This document shows, piece after piece, positions 1 through 6,599 of a stretch of 7,248 nucleotides of DNA. A model generated the notes under the pieces. The model did no database searches. It worked only from the letters and a program-made list of their open reading frames with translations, and was not told the DNA's origin. This DNA is from an uncultured Clostridia bacterium (lineage in GTDB: Bacteria > Bacillota > Clostridia > Christensenellales > Borkfalkiaceae), in contig USSJ01000061.1 in NCBI GenBank assembly GCA_900557285.1, positions 1 through 7,248 on the forward strand, written 5' to 3'. The position numbers were made by a program, and so were the translations under genes. Positions within the stretch are counted from its first letter, which is position 1. The number at the start of each line of letters is the position of its first letter.

Positions 1-55
1 AAATCACTTTTGCACTGCTTCCCGCAGCCTCCCGATTTTTACGAAAGTTCTCTCT

Positions 56-103
56 GCCGCATGCGGCCATGCTCAAAAAGATGGCCAGAAGTCGGGCATG
101 CCC
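56..103. repeat. Cluster of short inverted repeats (possible structured RNA)
   Basis: Three inverted repeats lie within 48 bases. GCCGCATGCGGC at 56-67 is a perfect 12-base palindrome. GGCCAT at 65-70 pairs with ATGGCC at 81-86 around a 10-base loop. GGGCATGCCC at 94-103 is a perfect 10-base palindrome. The first two share bases, so they would be alternative folds. All lie downstream of the minus-strand promoter at 210-238 and would be in its transcript. I do not recognise a known RNA family (no 6S, tmRNA, RNase P, SRP or riboswitch signature that I can name), so the function is unknown. Confidence 0.35.
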
Positions 104-209
104 ATACGAACACACCGAAAATACCCTCGTCGAGCGGAACAGCCATCCCGCCAAACCGCGCAGTGTGTGCGGACAGGCAGTGATCCCTCTTTTCTCGTTT
201 CCAGAAAAA

Positions 210-238
210 AGTATAACACGCAAAGGCCGAAAAAGCAA
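210..238 (-). promoter_or_regulatory. Candidate extended -10 promoter reading leftward
   Basis: On the minus strand TTGCTT (238-233) is followed by a 17-base spacer and TATACT (215-210), preceded by TGT, which fits the extended -10 motif TGn. The -10 matches the SigA consensus at 5 of 6 positions and the -35 at only 3 of 6. The expected start is near 203, past the terminator at 327-354, so this would begin a new transcript toward the left edge. No clear coding sequence follows inside the window. Confidence 0.45.
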
Positions 239-326
239 CCCTCCCTCTGCATTTGATAAATTCGGCTCTGCGATCCGAAAATTTTCACCTTCCATTTAAA
301 AAACTGACTGTATTCACTATAACAGA

Positions 327-354
327 AAAAACAGGCAGAAATATGCCTGTTTTT
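327..354 (-). terminator. Rho-independent terminator of the zinc-ribbon/DUF4190 gene
   Basis: AAAAACAGGCA (327-337) and TGCCTGTTTTT (344-354) form a perfect 11-bp stem around a 6-base loop. Read on the minus strand, the stem ends in a U-run just 29 bases after the stop codon of the gene at 383-802. T-tracts flank it in both directions, so it could also stop plus-strand transcription. Confidence 0.8.
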
Positions 355-382
355 AAAAATATCTGAAAAATTTTTAATTCTC

Positions 383-802
383 TTACGTGGTTTGGCCCAG
401 CGCGACAAAAAACGCGATCATAATAATAAACCCGATCACCAGGCCGATAATACTCAAAACCAGCCCTGCCACGGCAAACCCATTTAAACGGAAGCGCTCT
501 TTTCGGCTTAATCCCACGCCCGACAGAATAACGCCGACCAGCCCCAAGATAAAATCAAAAACAGGTATCCAGCAAAATATGTAAGACAGGATACCGATGA
601 TCATACCAGCCAACCCTACCCCGTTCATCGGTTTTTGCGGTGCTTGCGGTGCCTGCACTACCACATACTGCGGCCCCTGCGCAGGTGAATCGTTTTGCGC
701 ATTGCCGTACCCTTGTGCCGTAGTTTCCATAAAGGCTCCGCACGAAGGGCAAAACGTATAATCATCCGATACCATCGTTCCGCATTTACTACACTTTTTC
801 AT
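383..802 (-). CDS. Zinc-ribbon and DUF4190-like small membrane protein
   Basis: A 139-residue protein of unknown biochemical role. The N-terminus is a zinc ribbon with C4-x2-C7 and C18-x2-C21, typical of the zinc-ribbon domain found at the front of many Firmicute membrane proteins. Residues 23-58 form a Gln/Pro/Ala-rich linker. The rest has two hydrophobic blocks (about 62-93 and 107-135) joined by a short basic loop (SRKERFR), the DUF4190 arrangement with Gly-rich helices. It probably sits in the cytoplasmic membrane with the ribbon inside. The start is well supported: GGAGG at 810-814 lies 7 bases before the ATG, and a strong promoter lies upstream. It is divergent from the XRE regulator at 916, which may control it. 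The DUF4190 assignment is by pattern only. Confidence 0.88.
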   Translation of the reverse strand: MKKCSKCGTMVSDDYTFCPSCGAFMETTAQGYGNAQNDSPAQGPQYVVVQAPQAPQKPMNGVGLAGMIIGILSYIFCWIPVFDFILGLVGVILSGVGLSRKERFRLNGFAVAGLVLSIIGLVIGFIIMIAFFVALGQTT

Positions 803-829
803 TCCATATCCTCCGTTTTGACTATTTTT

Positions 830-858
830 AGTATACTATAGTATTTTTAAAATGTCAA
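830..858 (-). promoter_or_regulatory. Strong SigA-type promoter of the zinc-ribbon/DUF4190 gene
   Basis: The minus strand reads TTGACA (858-853), exactly 17 bases, then TATACT (835-830): a perfect -35 and a 5-of-6 -10. Transcription should start near 823, leaving a leader of about 20 bases with GGAGG before the ATG at 802. The spacer and -10 are covered by a 12-base palindrome (833-844), a natural place for a repressor. Confidence 0.8.
833..844. promoter_or_regulatory. Palindromic operator candidate over the -10 element
   Basis: ATACTATAGTAT is a perfect 12-base palindrome. It overlaps three bases of the -10 element (830-835) and the adjoining spacer of the minus-strand promoter. A dimeric XRE protein bound here would block RNA polymerase, and the neighbouring divergent gene encodes such a protein. 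Binding by that protein is inference from position. In AT-rich DNA, short palindromes also arise by chance. Confidence 0.4.
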
Positions 859-873
859 TTATTTTTATATAAT
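845..873 (+). promoter_or_regulatory. Possible promoter of the XRE regulator
   Basis: TATAAT at 868-873 is a perfect -10 hexamer on the plus strand, about 43 bases before the ATG at 916. The -35 at the right distance (TTTTAA, 845-850) is poor, so the promoter may need an activator or be weak, as is common for autoregulated repressors. In such AT-rich DNA a chance TATAAT cannot be excluded. Confidence 0.35.
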
Positions 874-893
874 AGTATTGTAATTATAGTCAA
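864..893 (-). promoter_or_regulatory. Second, upstream promoter candidate for the DUF4190 gene
   Basis: In the upstream copy of the duplicated unit the minus strand reads TTGACT (893-888), 18 bases, then TATAAA (869-864). A 16-base spacing to TATATA is an alternative. Either would give a longer transcript of the gene at 383-802. It is weaker than the promoter at 830-858 and overlaps the plus-strand -10 candidate at 868-873, so the two may compete. Confidence 0.3.
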
Positions 894-915
894 TTTATAG
901 GTAAAGCGGTTTAAT

Positions 916-1197
916 ATGTTGAATGAAAAAATAAAGAAATTGCGTATCTCCTATAATATAAGTCAGGTAGATCTTGCAAAGCGTTTAGGGGTGAGCAAGC
1001 AGTGCGTATCCAACTGGGAAAACGACAACGTTCAGCCCTCTATTGAAATGCTGATCAAAATAGCCAGATTTTTCAACGTATCCACGGACTATCTTTTGGA
1101 TCTGGATGAAAAAGATCTTATTGACGTCCGCGGGCTGAGTGAAACGGAAATTGCCCACATCAAACTTTTGATTCAGGATCTGATCGATAAAAGCTGA
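916..1197 (+). CDS. XRE-family helix-turn-helix transcriptional regulator
   Basis: A 93-residue Cro/C1-type DNA-binding protein. The HTH_3 domain covers about residues 5-60: SQVDLAKRLGVS and KQCVSNWENDNVQPS are the two helices and the conserved Trp-Glu turn, followed by the family's MLIKIARFFNVSTDYLL segment. Residues 61-93 form a short acidic tail (DVRGLSETEIAHIKLLIQDL) seen on many clostridial XRE proteins and probably used for dimerisation. No sensor or peptidase domain is present. The ribosome site is weak: only an AGG at 899-901, 14 bases from the ATG, which suggests low expression. It is transcribed away from the zinc-ribbon/DUF4190 gene and shares its regulatory region, so self-regulation and control of that neighbour are the likely jobs (inference). 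Confidence 0.9.
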   Translation: MLNEKIKKLRISYNISQVDLAKRLGVSKQCVSNWENDNVQPSIEMLIKIARFFNVSTDYLLDLDEKDLIDVRGLSETEIAHIKLLIQDLIDKS

Positions 1198-1327
1198 TCG
1201 TTTTTGCTAAAATACGGCGAATCGTTGCAATGGGTCATCCGCGGAAAGCGATCCGAATTTTATGTCCCTTTCCGCAGATTTGCATCAACTTTTAATCGTG
1301 CTGTAGTTTTAGTATCGTTTATCATGC

Positions 1328-1358
1328 AAAGCGCACGCAAATTTTGCGCGCGCTTTTT
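1328..1358 (+). terminator. Terminator of the XRE regulator
   Basis: AAAGCGC-A-CGCA (1328-1339) pairs with TGCG-C-GCGCTTT (1345-1356) in a 12-position stem with one A/C mismatch and the 5-base loop AATTT. The right arm runs into TTTTTATT on the plus strand. It lies about 130 bases past the regulator's stop codon. The opposite strand has no U-run, so it acts in one direction only. Confidence 0.6.
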
Positions 1359-1457
1359 ATTCTGTCCTGCAAAATCGAAACAAGTTTACCGCAATAAAAT
1401 ACCGCTGTGCGAATATACGATTGCAGCCGCAGTTTTTTTGATCTTCCCTATAAAAAA

Positions 1458-1489
1458 CCGCGGCAATTTTTTGCCGCGGAATGTTTTTT
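1458..1489. terminator. Bidirectional terminator between convergent units
   Basis: CCGCGGCAA (1458-1466) and TTGCCGCGG (1471-1479) form a perfect 9-bp stem around TTTT. On the plus strand GTTTTTT follows within a few bases. On the minus strand the upstream A-run (1452-1457) reads as a U-tail. It would end the long leftward operon (gltX to the LRR gene) and back up the terminator of the XRE unit. The LRR gene's stop codon overlaps the T-run. Confidence 0.85.
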
Positions 1490-2171
1490 AATTTTCAAAG
1501 AAAATGAATTCGATACGAAATTTTGCGAAACGCCCGAACAGTTTTGCGACGGAAGATTCCATACTGCGCGGCAAGATCACGCGAGTGATACGGGGACAGC
1601 GGGCAAAGACCTTTCGCCCGATTTTCGGTATGAAAGAACATATTGTGATCTCCGACAGAGCGGAACAGCCATAAAACGCTTTCGAACCCAGTTCCGAAAC
1701 GCCCTCCATGCGCACGCGCATCAGCTGCGCACAGCGGGAAAATGACTTTTTGCCGATCCTTTTCATTCCGGGTGCAAAAGATATGCGTCCGACCAGATTG
1801 TTTTTATATGCAGCCTTGCGCCGCACCGATGTGATCTCATCGGGTACGCGCACCGCTTCTCCCGAAGATGTGCCGCGGTAGCTGACCAACTCTCCGTTTT
1901 CCGTCCTTGCCGAAGAAAGCAGGCGCCGCTCTTCCTCGCTGCCGTCCGACCCGAAGGCATCGGCCGCAACCCTCTGACTGTTCAAACCGAAATTTGCCGC
2001 CACAACACCTGCGCGCTCCTGTACGCGCGCAAGGATGCCGCGTATGCCGCCCTCCTTTGTTTCTTCCAATATGTATGTTCTGCCGCAATAAGGGCATACG
2101 CCGCGCCCGCCGCCTTCCGAAATACGGAGATCACTGCCGCAGGAATCACAGGTATATTTTTTCTTTTCCAT
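1488..2171 (-). CDS. Zinc-ribbon protein with BspA-like leucine-rich repeats
   Basis: A 227-residue, apparently soluble cytoplasmic protein without signal peptide or membrane segment. A zinc ribbon opens it, C8-x2-C11 and C26-x2-C29, the second pair in the knuckle CPYCG. A less conserved linker covers 35-105. From about 106 to 202 come degenerate LRR_5 (BspA-type) repeats, recognisable by KRIGKKSFSRC, SELGSKAFYGCSAL and PKIGRKVFARCPRI, each a beta strand followed by an aromatic-Cys turn. Such repeats usually mediate protein binding, and in this fold are most often met on surface proteins, so an internal zinc-ribbon version is less usual. The C-terminus is hydrophobic-aromatic (FRIEFIFFEN). 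The start has a modest GGTGAG site. It follows the response regulator by 19 bases and is the last gene of the operon, suggesting a link to that signalling pair. Its actual function is unknown. Confidence 0.82.
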   Translation of the reverse strand: MEKKKYTCDSCGSDLRISEGGGRGVCPYCGRTYILEETKEGGIRGILARVQERAGVVAANFGLNSQRVAADAFGSDGSEEERRLLSSARTENGELVSYRGTSSGEAVRVPDEITSVRRKAAYKNNLVGRISFAPGMKRIGKKSFSRCAQLMRVRMEGVSELGSKAFYGCSALSEITICSFIPKIGRKVFARCPRITRVILPRSMESSVAKLFGRFAKFRIEFIFFEN

Positions 2172-2190
2172 ATTCTCTCACCGAACCGAT

Positions 2191-2841
2191 TCAGCCTTCC
2201 AGCGCCGCTTTCATCTTTGCGATCGCATCCGCCCTGCCGTCACAGCCTAATTTCATATAGATCGCACTGATATAATTGCGGGAGGTGCCGTCCGATAAAT
2301 TCAAAGCCGAAGCGATCTGACGGTTGTTGAACCCTTCATAGATCATCAACGCGATCTCCACTTCCCGATCGGAAAAACCGAAAGTTCTGCGCAGCTTGAT
2401 CTCCCGATCGCTCGTTACCATCTTTGCCGCATCGGTGATCTTGCGCGCGATCTTTGCGGGAAGAATCGTATCTCCTTCATACGCGTTGCGGATCGCCTCG
2501 ATCAGTGCAGTGGCGCCGATGTCTTTGAGCAAATACCCGCATGCCCCGTTGTTCAGCGCGCTGAGAATATAGTCGCTGTCGTCAAAGGTCGTGAGCACAA
2601 GGACTTTCACGTCGGGATACCGCTTTTTGATCTCACCCGTCGCGACGACGCCGTTCATGCCCGGCATACGGATATCCAACAATACGACATCGGGGACGTT
2701 GCCCGCCGCCATCATGTCCAGCGCTTCCTGTCCGTCGTGTGCCACACCGACCACATCCAGTTCATCCGAAGTCGCCAGAACGCTCCGTATCCCTTCCGAC
2801 AAGATCACCTGATCATCCACGATCATTACTTTTATCTTCAT
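2191..2841 (-). CDS. NarL/LuxR-family DNA-binding response regulator
   Basis: A 216-residue two-component output protein. The receiver domain covers about 1-120, with the acidic pair D9-D10, the phospho-acceptor D56 in VVLLDIRMPG, the switch Thr in LVLTTFDD (84/85) and the conserved Lys in GYLLKD (K106). A linker leads to a LuxR-type helix-turn-helix at about 152-212: FSDREVEIALMIYEGFNNRQIA is the scaffold and SDGTSRNYISAIYMKLG the recognition helix region. Phosphorylation by the adjacent kinase should promote dimerisation and DNA binding. The start is firm: AGGAGGGG ends 4 bases before the ATG, inside the kinase gene, which it overlaps by 29 bases. Target genes are unknown; the downstream LRR gene and its own operon are the obvious candidates. 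Confidence 0.96.
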   Translation of the reverse strand: MKIKVMIVDDQVILSEGIRSVLATSDELDVVGVAHDGQEALDMMAAGNVPDVVLLDIRMPGMNGVVATGEIKKRYPDVKVLVLTTFDDSDYILSALNNGACGYLLKDIGATALIEAIRNAYEGDTILPAKIARKITDAAKMVTSDREIKLRRTFGFSDREVEIALMIYEGFNNRQIASALNLSDGTSRNYISAIYMKLGCDGRADAIAKMKAALEG

Positions 2842-4180
2842 GTTTCCCCTCCTGTCGTTTCACACTCGACGGCAAGCTCAGAAGAATTTCAAAACCTTCG
2901 TCTTTTTCGCTTGAAAAATGAATCATTCCGCCCAAAGATTCCGCCTTGGCACGCATACCCGAAAGCCCGAAGCCCTCTTTAAAGGTTTTCATGTCCGCTC
3001 CCGTGCCGTTGTCCGATAAGAGAAATTCCACATAATTCCCTTTATCTTTGAGTTCGAACAGAAATGCCGTACTCTTGCCGTGACGTATCCCGTTCGCGAT
3101 CCCTTCGCGGAGCGTGTTTGCAAGAAACCTCTCCGCTTCGTCGTTCAGTTCTATATCGTCGATCTTGCTGCGGATGGTCAGCCCCGTTCCGTCCGCCGTC
3201 TCTTCCAGGATCCCTTCCAGATACTCTTTGAGCGTCGTGTTTTCGTGCCGACCCGATAAGAGATGTACCGACATCCGCATCTGTTCCAGACAGGTTTTCG
3301 CCTGCAGATTCGCCGCCGAAATACGCCTTTTCGCCTCTTCCGGATCTTTATCCACCAGCAGTTTTGCCGCTTCTGTCTGCATGATCACCGTCGTCAGAGA
3401 ATGTCCCGCCGTATCATGAATCTCTTTGGAAATACGGTTCCGCTCTTCGATCAGCGTCGCTTCTTCCAGTTTGTCATATGCGCGCAAAAGCTCGTTGCGG
3501 CTTTCCTCCAATTCGCGCATATTTTCTTCGATTTGTCTGTTTTTTCGCGATACGGTCATCGCAAATCCGAACATAATGAAGTGCAGCGTCAACACGATCA
3601 GCGCCACAAAATACCGCGACGTAATGTCGAATGCCGTTGCAAATTCATGGTTAATTCCCGCCCCTACGCCGTATATGACCGTGTAGATGACAAGGTTGCA
3701 GACAAACATGATGCCCGAATCGCGCAAAGAAGGTGCCGAAAGATAAAATTCCGTAAAAATACTCAGATAGCAAAGGTAGCTCAGATAACTGTAAGAATTG
3801 CTGCTGACAATGGATTCGTCGTTCCAGCCCGAAAACACCGTAAACAGAGCCAAAAAAATGCTGTCGATCACATACCAGGCGATCTTCTGGCGGAACGAAC
3901 GCATCACGAAGATCTTGATGCACATGGAAAGCAACAGCACCAGCGCCGTCGGTACAGTCAGAAGTGCCGGCGTAAATCCTTGACTCACCAACGGTACGGC
4001 CACCGCAACACAGGATACCGCCAGGATCCCCAGCGCGATCAGCCGCAGCCAGTTCATGAACCCGACCGCCGTCATGATTTTTGAAAAGCGGTCGCCCTTA
4101 TTCGTCTTTTCGCCCTGCGTCGAGGCAACATCGGCATGCGTTCCGTCGGCGCCGTGCCGATCTTCGGAAGGGCGCGTCAT
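2813..4180 (-). CDS. Membrane sensor histidine kinase, HisKA_3 (NarX/DesK/LiaS-like) type
   Basis: A 455-residue kinase that should phosphorylate the response regulator encoded next to it. Residues 1-35 are an unusual charged, hydrophilic head. About six hydrophobic segments follow (near 41-62, 71-92, 99-117, 130-148, 157-174 and 189-210) with no sizeable extracellular domain, so sensing is probably within the membrane. A coiled coil (212-245) leads to the HisKA_3 dimerisation domain with H255 in [10 protein letters not shown]. The ATPase domain has the N-box N363 in [11 protein letters not shown], the G1 box DNGTG (390-394) and the G2 box GFGLSGMR (403-410). The ATG overlaps the gltX stop as ATGA and has no good ribosome site, so translation probably depends on coupling to gltX; starts at Met36 or Met42 would remove the head but have no better site. 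Signal unknown. Confidence 0.94.
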   Translation of the reverse strand: MTRPSEDRHGADGTHADVASTQGEKTNKGDRFSKIMTAVGFMNWLRLIALGILAVSCVAVAVPLVSQGFTPALLTVPTALVLLLSMCIKIFVMRSFRQKIAWYVIDSIFLALFTVFSGWNDESIVSSNSYSYLSYLCYLSIFTEFYLSAPSLRDSGIMFVCNLVIYTVIYGVGAGINHEFATAFDITSRYFVALIVLTLHFIMFGFAMTVSRKNRQIEENMRELEESRNELLRAYDKLEEATLIEERNRISKEIHDTAGHSLTTVIMQTEAAKLLVDKDPEEAKRRISAANLQAKTCLEQMRMSVHLLSGRHENTTLKEYLEGILEETADGTGLTIRSKIDDIELNDEAERFLANTLREGIANGIRHGKSTAFLFELKDKGNYVEFLLSDNGTGADMKTFKEGFGLSGMRAKAESLGGMIHFSSEKDEGFEILLSLPSSVKRQEGKHEDKSNDRG

Positions 4181-5616
4181 TCGTTGAGAAACGTCTGCGC
4201 CTTTTCCAGACGTTCCAGACAGCGCTCCTTGCCCAGAAGCTCCGCCATCTCGCTCGCCCCGCCGGGCGTGTTCTCCTTACCCGTCAGCGCCACGCGCACG
4301 CACCAGAGCACTTGCCCGTTTTTCATGCCGAGGCTCTGCGCCAATTCCACCAACGCCGTATACAGCGCCGAATTTTCATAGTTCTGCATCTGAGAAAGCA
4401 CTTTCTCCGCCGCAGGCAAAACCGTCTTTGCCACTTCCGCATCCGATTTCATCTTTTTATTGAAATACAGCGCCGGATCAAATTTCTCATACTCTTCCAA
4501 AAAGTCGATCTTGGAAGGAATATCTTCCAGAACTTCCACGCGCGGCTTGAGGATCTTTAATAGTTTTTCGTCCGAATATTTGCCGTACGCCTTGCTCTTT
4601 TTCAAAAACGGCATCGCCAGCGCCGCGAACTTTTCATCGCTCATCTCGCGGATATACTCGCCCGAAAGCCAGCGCAGTTTGGGTTCGTCAAAGATCGCGG
4701 GGCTCTTGTTCAGTCCGGAAAGGGAGAAGTTCTCTTCCAGTTCCTGCAGGCTCATTTTTTCCTGATTGCTCTTCGGGCTCCAGCCCAACAGCGCTATATA
4801 ATTGATGATCGCTTCCTTGATGTATCCCTTATTGACAAGATCCTGATAACTCGCGTCACCGTTGCGCTTGGAAAGTTTTTCGTGCGCATTTTTCATGATG
4901 GGCGGCAAATGAATGTATACAGGGCGCTCCCAGCCGAACGCATCGTACATCAGGTTGTATTTCGGCGTGCTCGAAAGGTATTCACTGCCGCGGATCACGT
5001 GCGTGATCCCCATCAGGTGATCGTCGATCACGTTCGCAAAGTTGTACGTGGGCATCCCGTCGCTCTTCAATAAGATTCCGTCTTCGATCTCTTTGAAGTC
5101 CACCGTTACCGTGCCGTACACCATATCTTCATACGTGCCGCTCCCCTCTTCCGGAACGTTCTGACGGATCACGTACGGTACGCCCGCCGCCAGCTTTTCT
5201 TCGATTTCCTCTTTGGAAAGATGCAGGCAATGCTTGTCATACCTTCCCACACCGTTTTCGTCTTTCAGGCTTTCCAGACGCTCTTTGTCACAAAAACAAT
5301 AATACGCCCCGCCCAATTCCACTAATTTTTTCGCGTATTCTTTATAAATCGCCGCCCGCTCGCTCTGAATATAAGGGCCGTAATCGCCCCCGATATCCGG
5401 ACCTTCGTCATAACGGATCCCCGCGTCTTTGAGGGTGTCGTATATGATCTGTACGGCATCTTCTACATAACGTTTGCTGTCCGTGTCTTCCAGCCGCAGA
5501 ATAAATTTTCCGCCCTGTTTCTTCGCGTACAGGTATCCGTACAGCGCCGTGCGCAAATTTCCGATGTGCATGTACCCCGTAGGGCTCGGCGCAAACCTTG
5601 TTCTCACTTCTTTCAT
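4177..5616 (-). CDS. gltX: Glutamate--tRNA ligase (class I, GluRS)
   Basis: A 479-residue enzyme joining glutamate to tRNA-Glu with ATP in the cytoplasm; in bacteria lacking GlnRS it may also charge tRNA-Gln for amidation, but nothing here decides that. The class I signatures are clear: [13 protein letters not shown] (8-20) carries the HIGH motif and KLSKR (247-251) the KMSKS motif. C107-x-C109 together with C130-x-H132 resembles the zinc site of E. coli GluRS. The C-terminal part (about 320-479) is the anticodon-binding alpha-helical region, ending in the expected ALTG...PGG...LLGKE...RL pattern. Length is normal for the family. AGGAG at 5626-5630 lies 9 bases before the ATG. It follows radC by 75 bases with no terminator seen, and its stop codon overlaps the kinase start (ATGA), so the essential gene leads a signalling operon. 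Confidence 0.98.
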   Translation of the reverse strand: MKEVRTRFAPSPTGYMHIGNLRTALYGYLYAKKQGGKFILRLEDTDSKRYVEDAVQIIYDTLKDAGIRYDEGPDIGGDYGPYIQSERAAIYKEYAKKLVELGGAYYCFCDKERLESLKDENGVGRYDKHCLHLSKEEIEEKLAAGVPYVIRQNVPEEGSGTYEDMVYGTVTVDFKEIEDGILLKSDGMPTYNFANVIDDHLMGITHVIRGSEYLSSTPKYNLMYDAFGWERPVYIHLPPIMKNAHEKLSKRNGDASYQDLVNKGYIKEAIINYIALLGWSPKSNQEKMSLQELEENFSLSGLNKSPAIFDEPKLRWLSGEYIREMSDEKFAALAMPFLKKSKAYGKYSDEKLLKILKPRVEVLEDIPSKIDFLEEYEKFDPALYFNKKMKSDAEVAKTVLPAAEKVLSQMQNYENSALYTALVELAQSLGMKNGQVLWCVRVALTGKENTPGGASEMAELLGKERCLERLEKAQTFLNE

Positions 5617-5691
5617 CGTCGTTAACTCCTGAATGTCTGTTTTTGCCTGCTCTTTGCAGACTCTGTATCTCTTGTCACTCTGTTCGCCGCA

Positions 5692-6363
5692 TCAGCGAAA
5701 TTTCTCTATGCGGTTTTGTAAATAATAACTGTATGTACCCTCTTTGGTATAGATCGCGCTTTCCCGCAAAAATACGCCATGCATTCGGCATACCTTTCCG
5801 ATCCGCTCCAATGCCGCGTCATCTTCTTTCGAAGGATTGCAATCCCCGCTCGGATGATTGTGCGCCACGATCAGGCTTACAGGCTGTACTTCCGTCAGAA
5901 TACAGCTCAATAAATTATCGTCTATATCCACCTTGGAACCGTCTGCACACGTAACGCTCTTGGTACAGATCAGCACGTTTTCGGAATCCGTCATGTATAA
6001 GTCCAGCCTCTCATAGGTAAGCCCTTCAAAACGGCTCCCGATAAAATCCGCCACTTCCCCGTAATTGTAAAGCCGCGTGAACGTCTGTGCGCTATCGCTC
6101 ACTTTCCGAAAGATATTCCCCAGCAAATACAACTGCTCCGCCGTCTTTTTGCCTATCCCCGAAACAAGACTCAGCATGCGCGGCGTCGCATGAAATACTC
6201 CGTACATATCCCCGAAGCAGTCCAGCAACCGATGTGCGATCGGATTCGTATTCTTGCGCGTGATGAAGTTATACAACAACGTTTCCAGCAGCTCACAATC
6301 CGTAAACGACTCACCGTGTTCGTACAGCCGTCCATACATGCGTTCCCTGTGTCCTTCGTGCAT
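5692..6363 (-). CDS. radC: RadC family protein (JAMM/MPN+ domain)
   Basis: A 223-residue protein of the RadC family. Despite the name, a DNA-repair role is doubtful and the true activity is unsettled; the family fold is a JAMM metalloprotease-like domain. The N-terminus HEGHRERM is the usual Firmicute beginning, supporting this ATG. A helix-hairpin-helix region lies at about 20-85 with LVSGIGKKTAEQL. The JAMM site is complete: E118, then H168-N-H170, seven residues, S178-x2-D181 within HNHPSGDCNPSKED. The C-terminus is a little short and divergent (ESAIYTKEGTYSYYL instead of the common DHIIIG-type end). No strong ribosome site precedes the ATG. A likely promoter lies at 6394-6422. gltX follows 75 bases downstream with no terminator between, so some read-through is likely. 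Confidence 0.95.
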   Translation of the reverse strand: MHEGHRERMYGRLYEHGESFTDCELLETLLYNFITRKNTNPIAHRLLDCFGDMYGVFHATPRMLSLVSGIGKKTAEQLYLLGNIFRKVSDSAQTFTRLYNYGEVADFIGSRFEGLTYERLDLYMTDSENVLICTKSVTCADGSKVDIDDNLLSCILTEVQPVSLIVAHNHPSGDCNPSKEDDAALERIGKVCRMHGVFLRESAIYTKEGTYSYYLQNRIEKFR

Positions 6364-6393
6364 TTTCCCGTTTTCACCCGTTTATTTTCTTTT

Positions 6394-6422
6394 ATTTTAA
6401 CACATTTGCCCACGTTTGTACA
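6394..6422 (-). promoter_or_regulatory. Candidate promoter of radC
   Basis: On the minus strand TGTACA (6422-6417) is followed by 17 bases and TAAAAT (6399-6394), preceded by TGT as in extended -10 promoters. Both hexamers are moderate matches (4 and 5 of 6). The expected start is near 6387, giving a leader of about 24 bases before the radC ATG. The promoter sits inside the tail of the disrupted permease frame, an argument that this tail is not a real gene. Confidence 0.45.
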
Positions 6423-6439
6423 GAGTTTTTTATGTTTCC

Positions 6440-6479
6440 GCGGGGCGCATTTTTCCGTTTAGAAAAAAATGCGCCCCGC
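6440..6479. repeat. Perfect 15-bp inverted repeat (hairpin)
   Basis: The arm 6440-6454 (GCGGGGCGCATTTTT) is matched exactly by its reverse complement at 6465-6479, with a 10-base loop. The GC-rich part is at the base and the A/T tract next to the loop, the reverse of a classical terminator, and no U-run directly follows on either strand (the nearest is TTTTT about nine bases past it on the plus strand). It might still act as a terminator or RNA stabiliser, or be part of a dispersed repeat. It lies between the junction near 6640 and the radC promoter. Confidence 0.7.
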
Positions 6480-6599
6480 CTGTCCTGTTTTTCGGCAAAA
6501 ACTTGCATTCCGATGCAGATATACCCTCTTCTGCCACCTACCGACGTCGGTTCCGCTCCTGTTTTTACAAGCGCCGCTTTCCGCCGTTTCAATTTCGAT

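Larger units (their letters stand above)
1..382. other. Intergenic stretch at the left edge, no convincing gene
   Basis: No open frame here looks like a protein. One minus frame runs open from an ATG at 295 to the left edge (98 codons), but its translation is rich in Arg, Ser and Cys, matches no family I know, has no ribosome site, and spans the promoter proposed at 210-238. A plus frame at 69-299 and a minus frame at 73-408 are equally unconvincing. What can be seen is a minus-strand promoter candidate, a cluster of palindromes at 56-103, and a terminator at 327-354. The region may hold the 5' part of a transcript whose gene lies left of the window, or a non-coding RNA. Confidence 0.6.
838..895. 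repeat. Imperfect tandem duplication in the divergent promoter region
   Basis: ATAGTATT occurs at 838-845 and 872-879, and GTCAATT at 854-860 and 889-895. The two pairs are offset by 34 and 35 bases, with eight and nine AT-only bases between the conserved blocks. The copies thus share the same two blocks in the same order. On the minus strand each GTCAATT copy supplies a TTGAC -35 core, so the duplication may have doubled a promoter or operator unit. Confidence 0.45.

Noticed and set aside
1..295. Minus frame open from an ATG at 295 to the left edge
   Set aside because: It runs 98 codons without a stop, but the translation resembles no family, it has no ribosome site and it spans a promoter candidate. 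Without sequence further left it cannot be upheld.
69..408. Open frames on both strands at 69-299 (plus) and 73-408 (minus)
   Set aside because: Their translations show no domain or plausible composition, they overlap each other, the terminator at 327-354 and the promoter at 210-238, and neither has a ribosome site.
1204..1745. Plus-strand frames at 1204-1491 and 1407-1745
   Set aside because: They cross two hairpin terminators and the second is antisense to the LRR gene; the protein sequences look random.
3263..4084. Long plus-strand frame of 273 codons antisense to the histidine kinase
   Set aside because: It is rich in Arg, His and Gln, as expected for the shadow of a coding strand, and the minus frame is a full histidine kinase with all its motifs.
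4992..5031. Two near-perfect palindromes, GGATCACG-TG-CGTGATCC and GTGATCG-T-CGATCAC
   Set aside because: They lie inside conserved gltX codons (the [16 protein letters not shown] region), so coding constraint with GATC-rich codons explains them better than a binding site.
6364..6440. SOS (LexA) box upstream of radC
   Set aside because: I looked for the Gram-positive GAAC-N4-GTTC pattern because of the gene name and found none.
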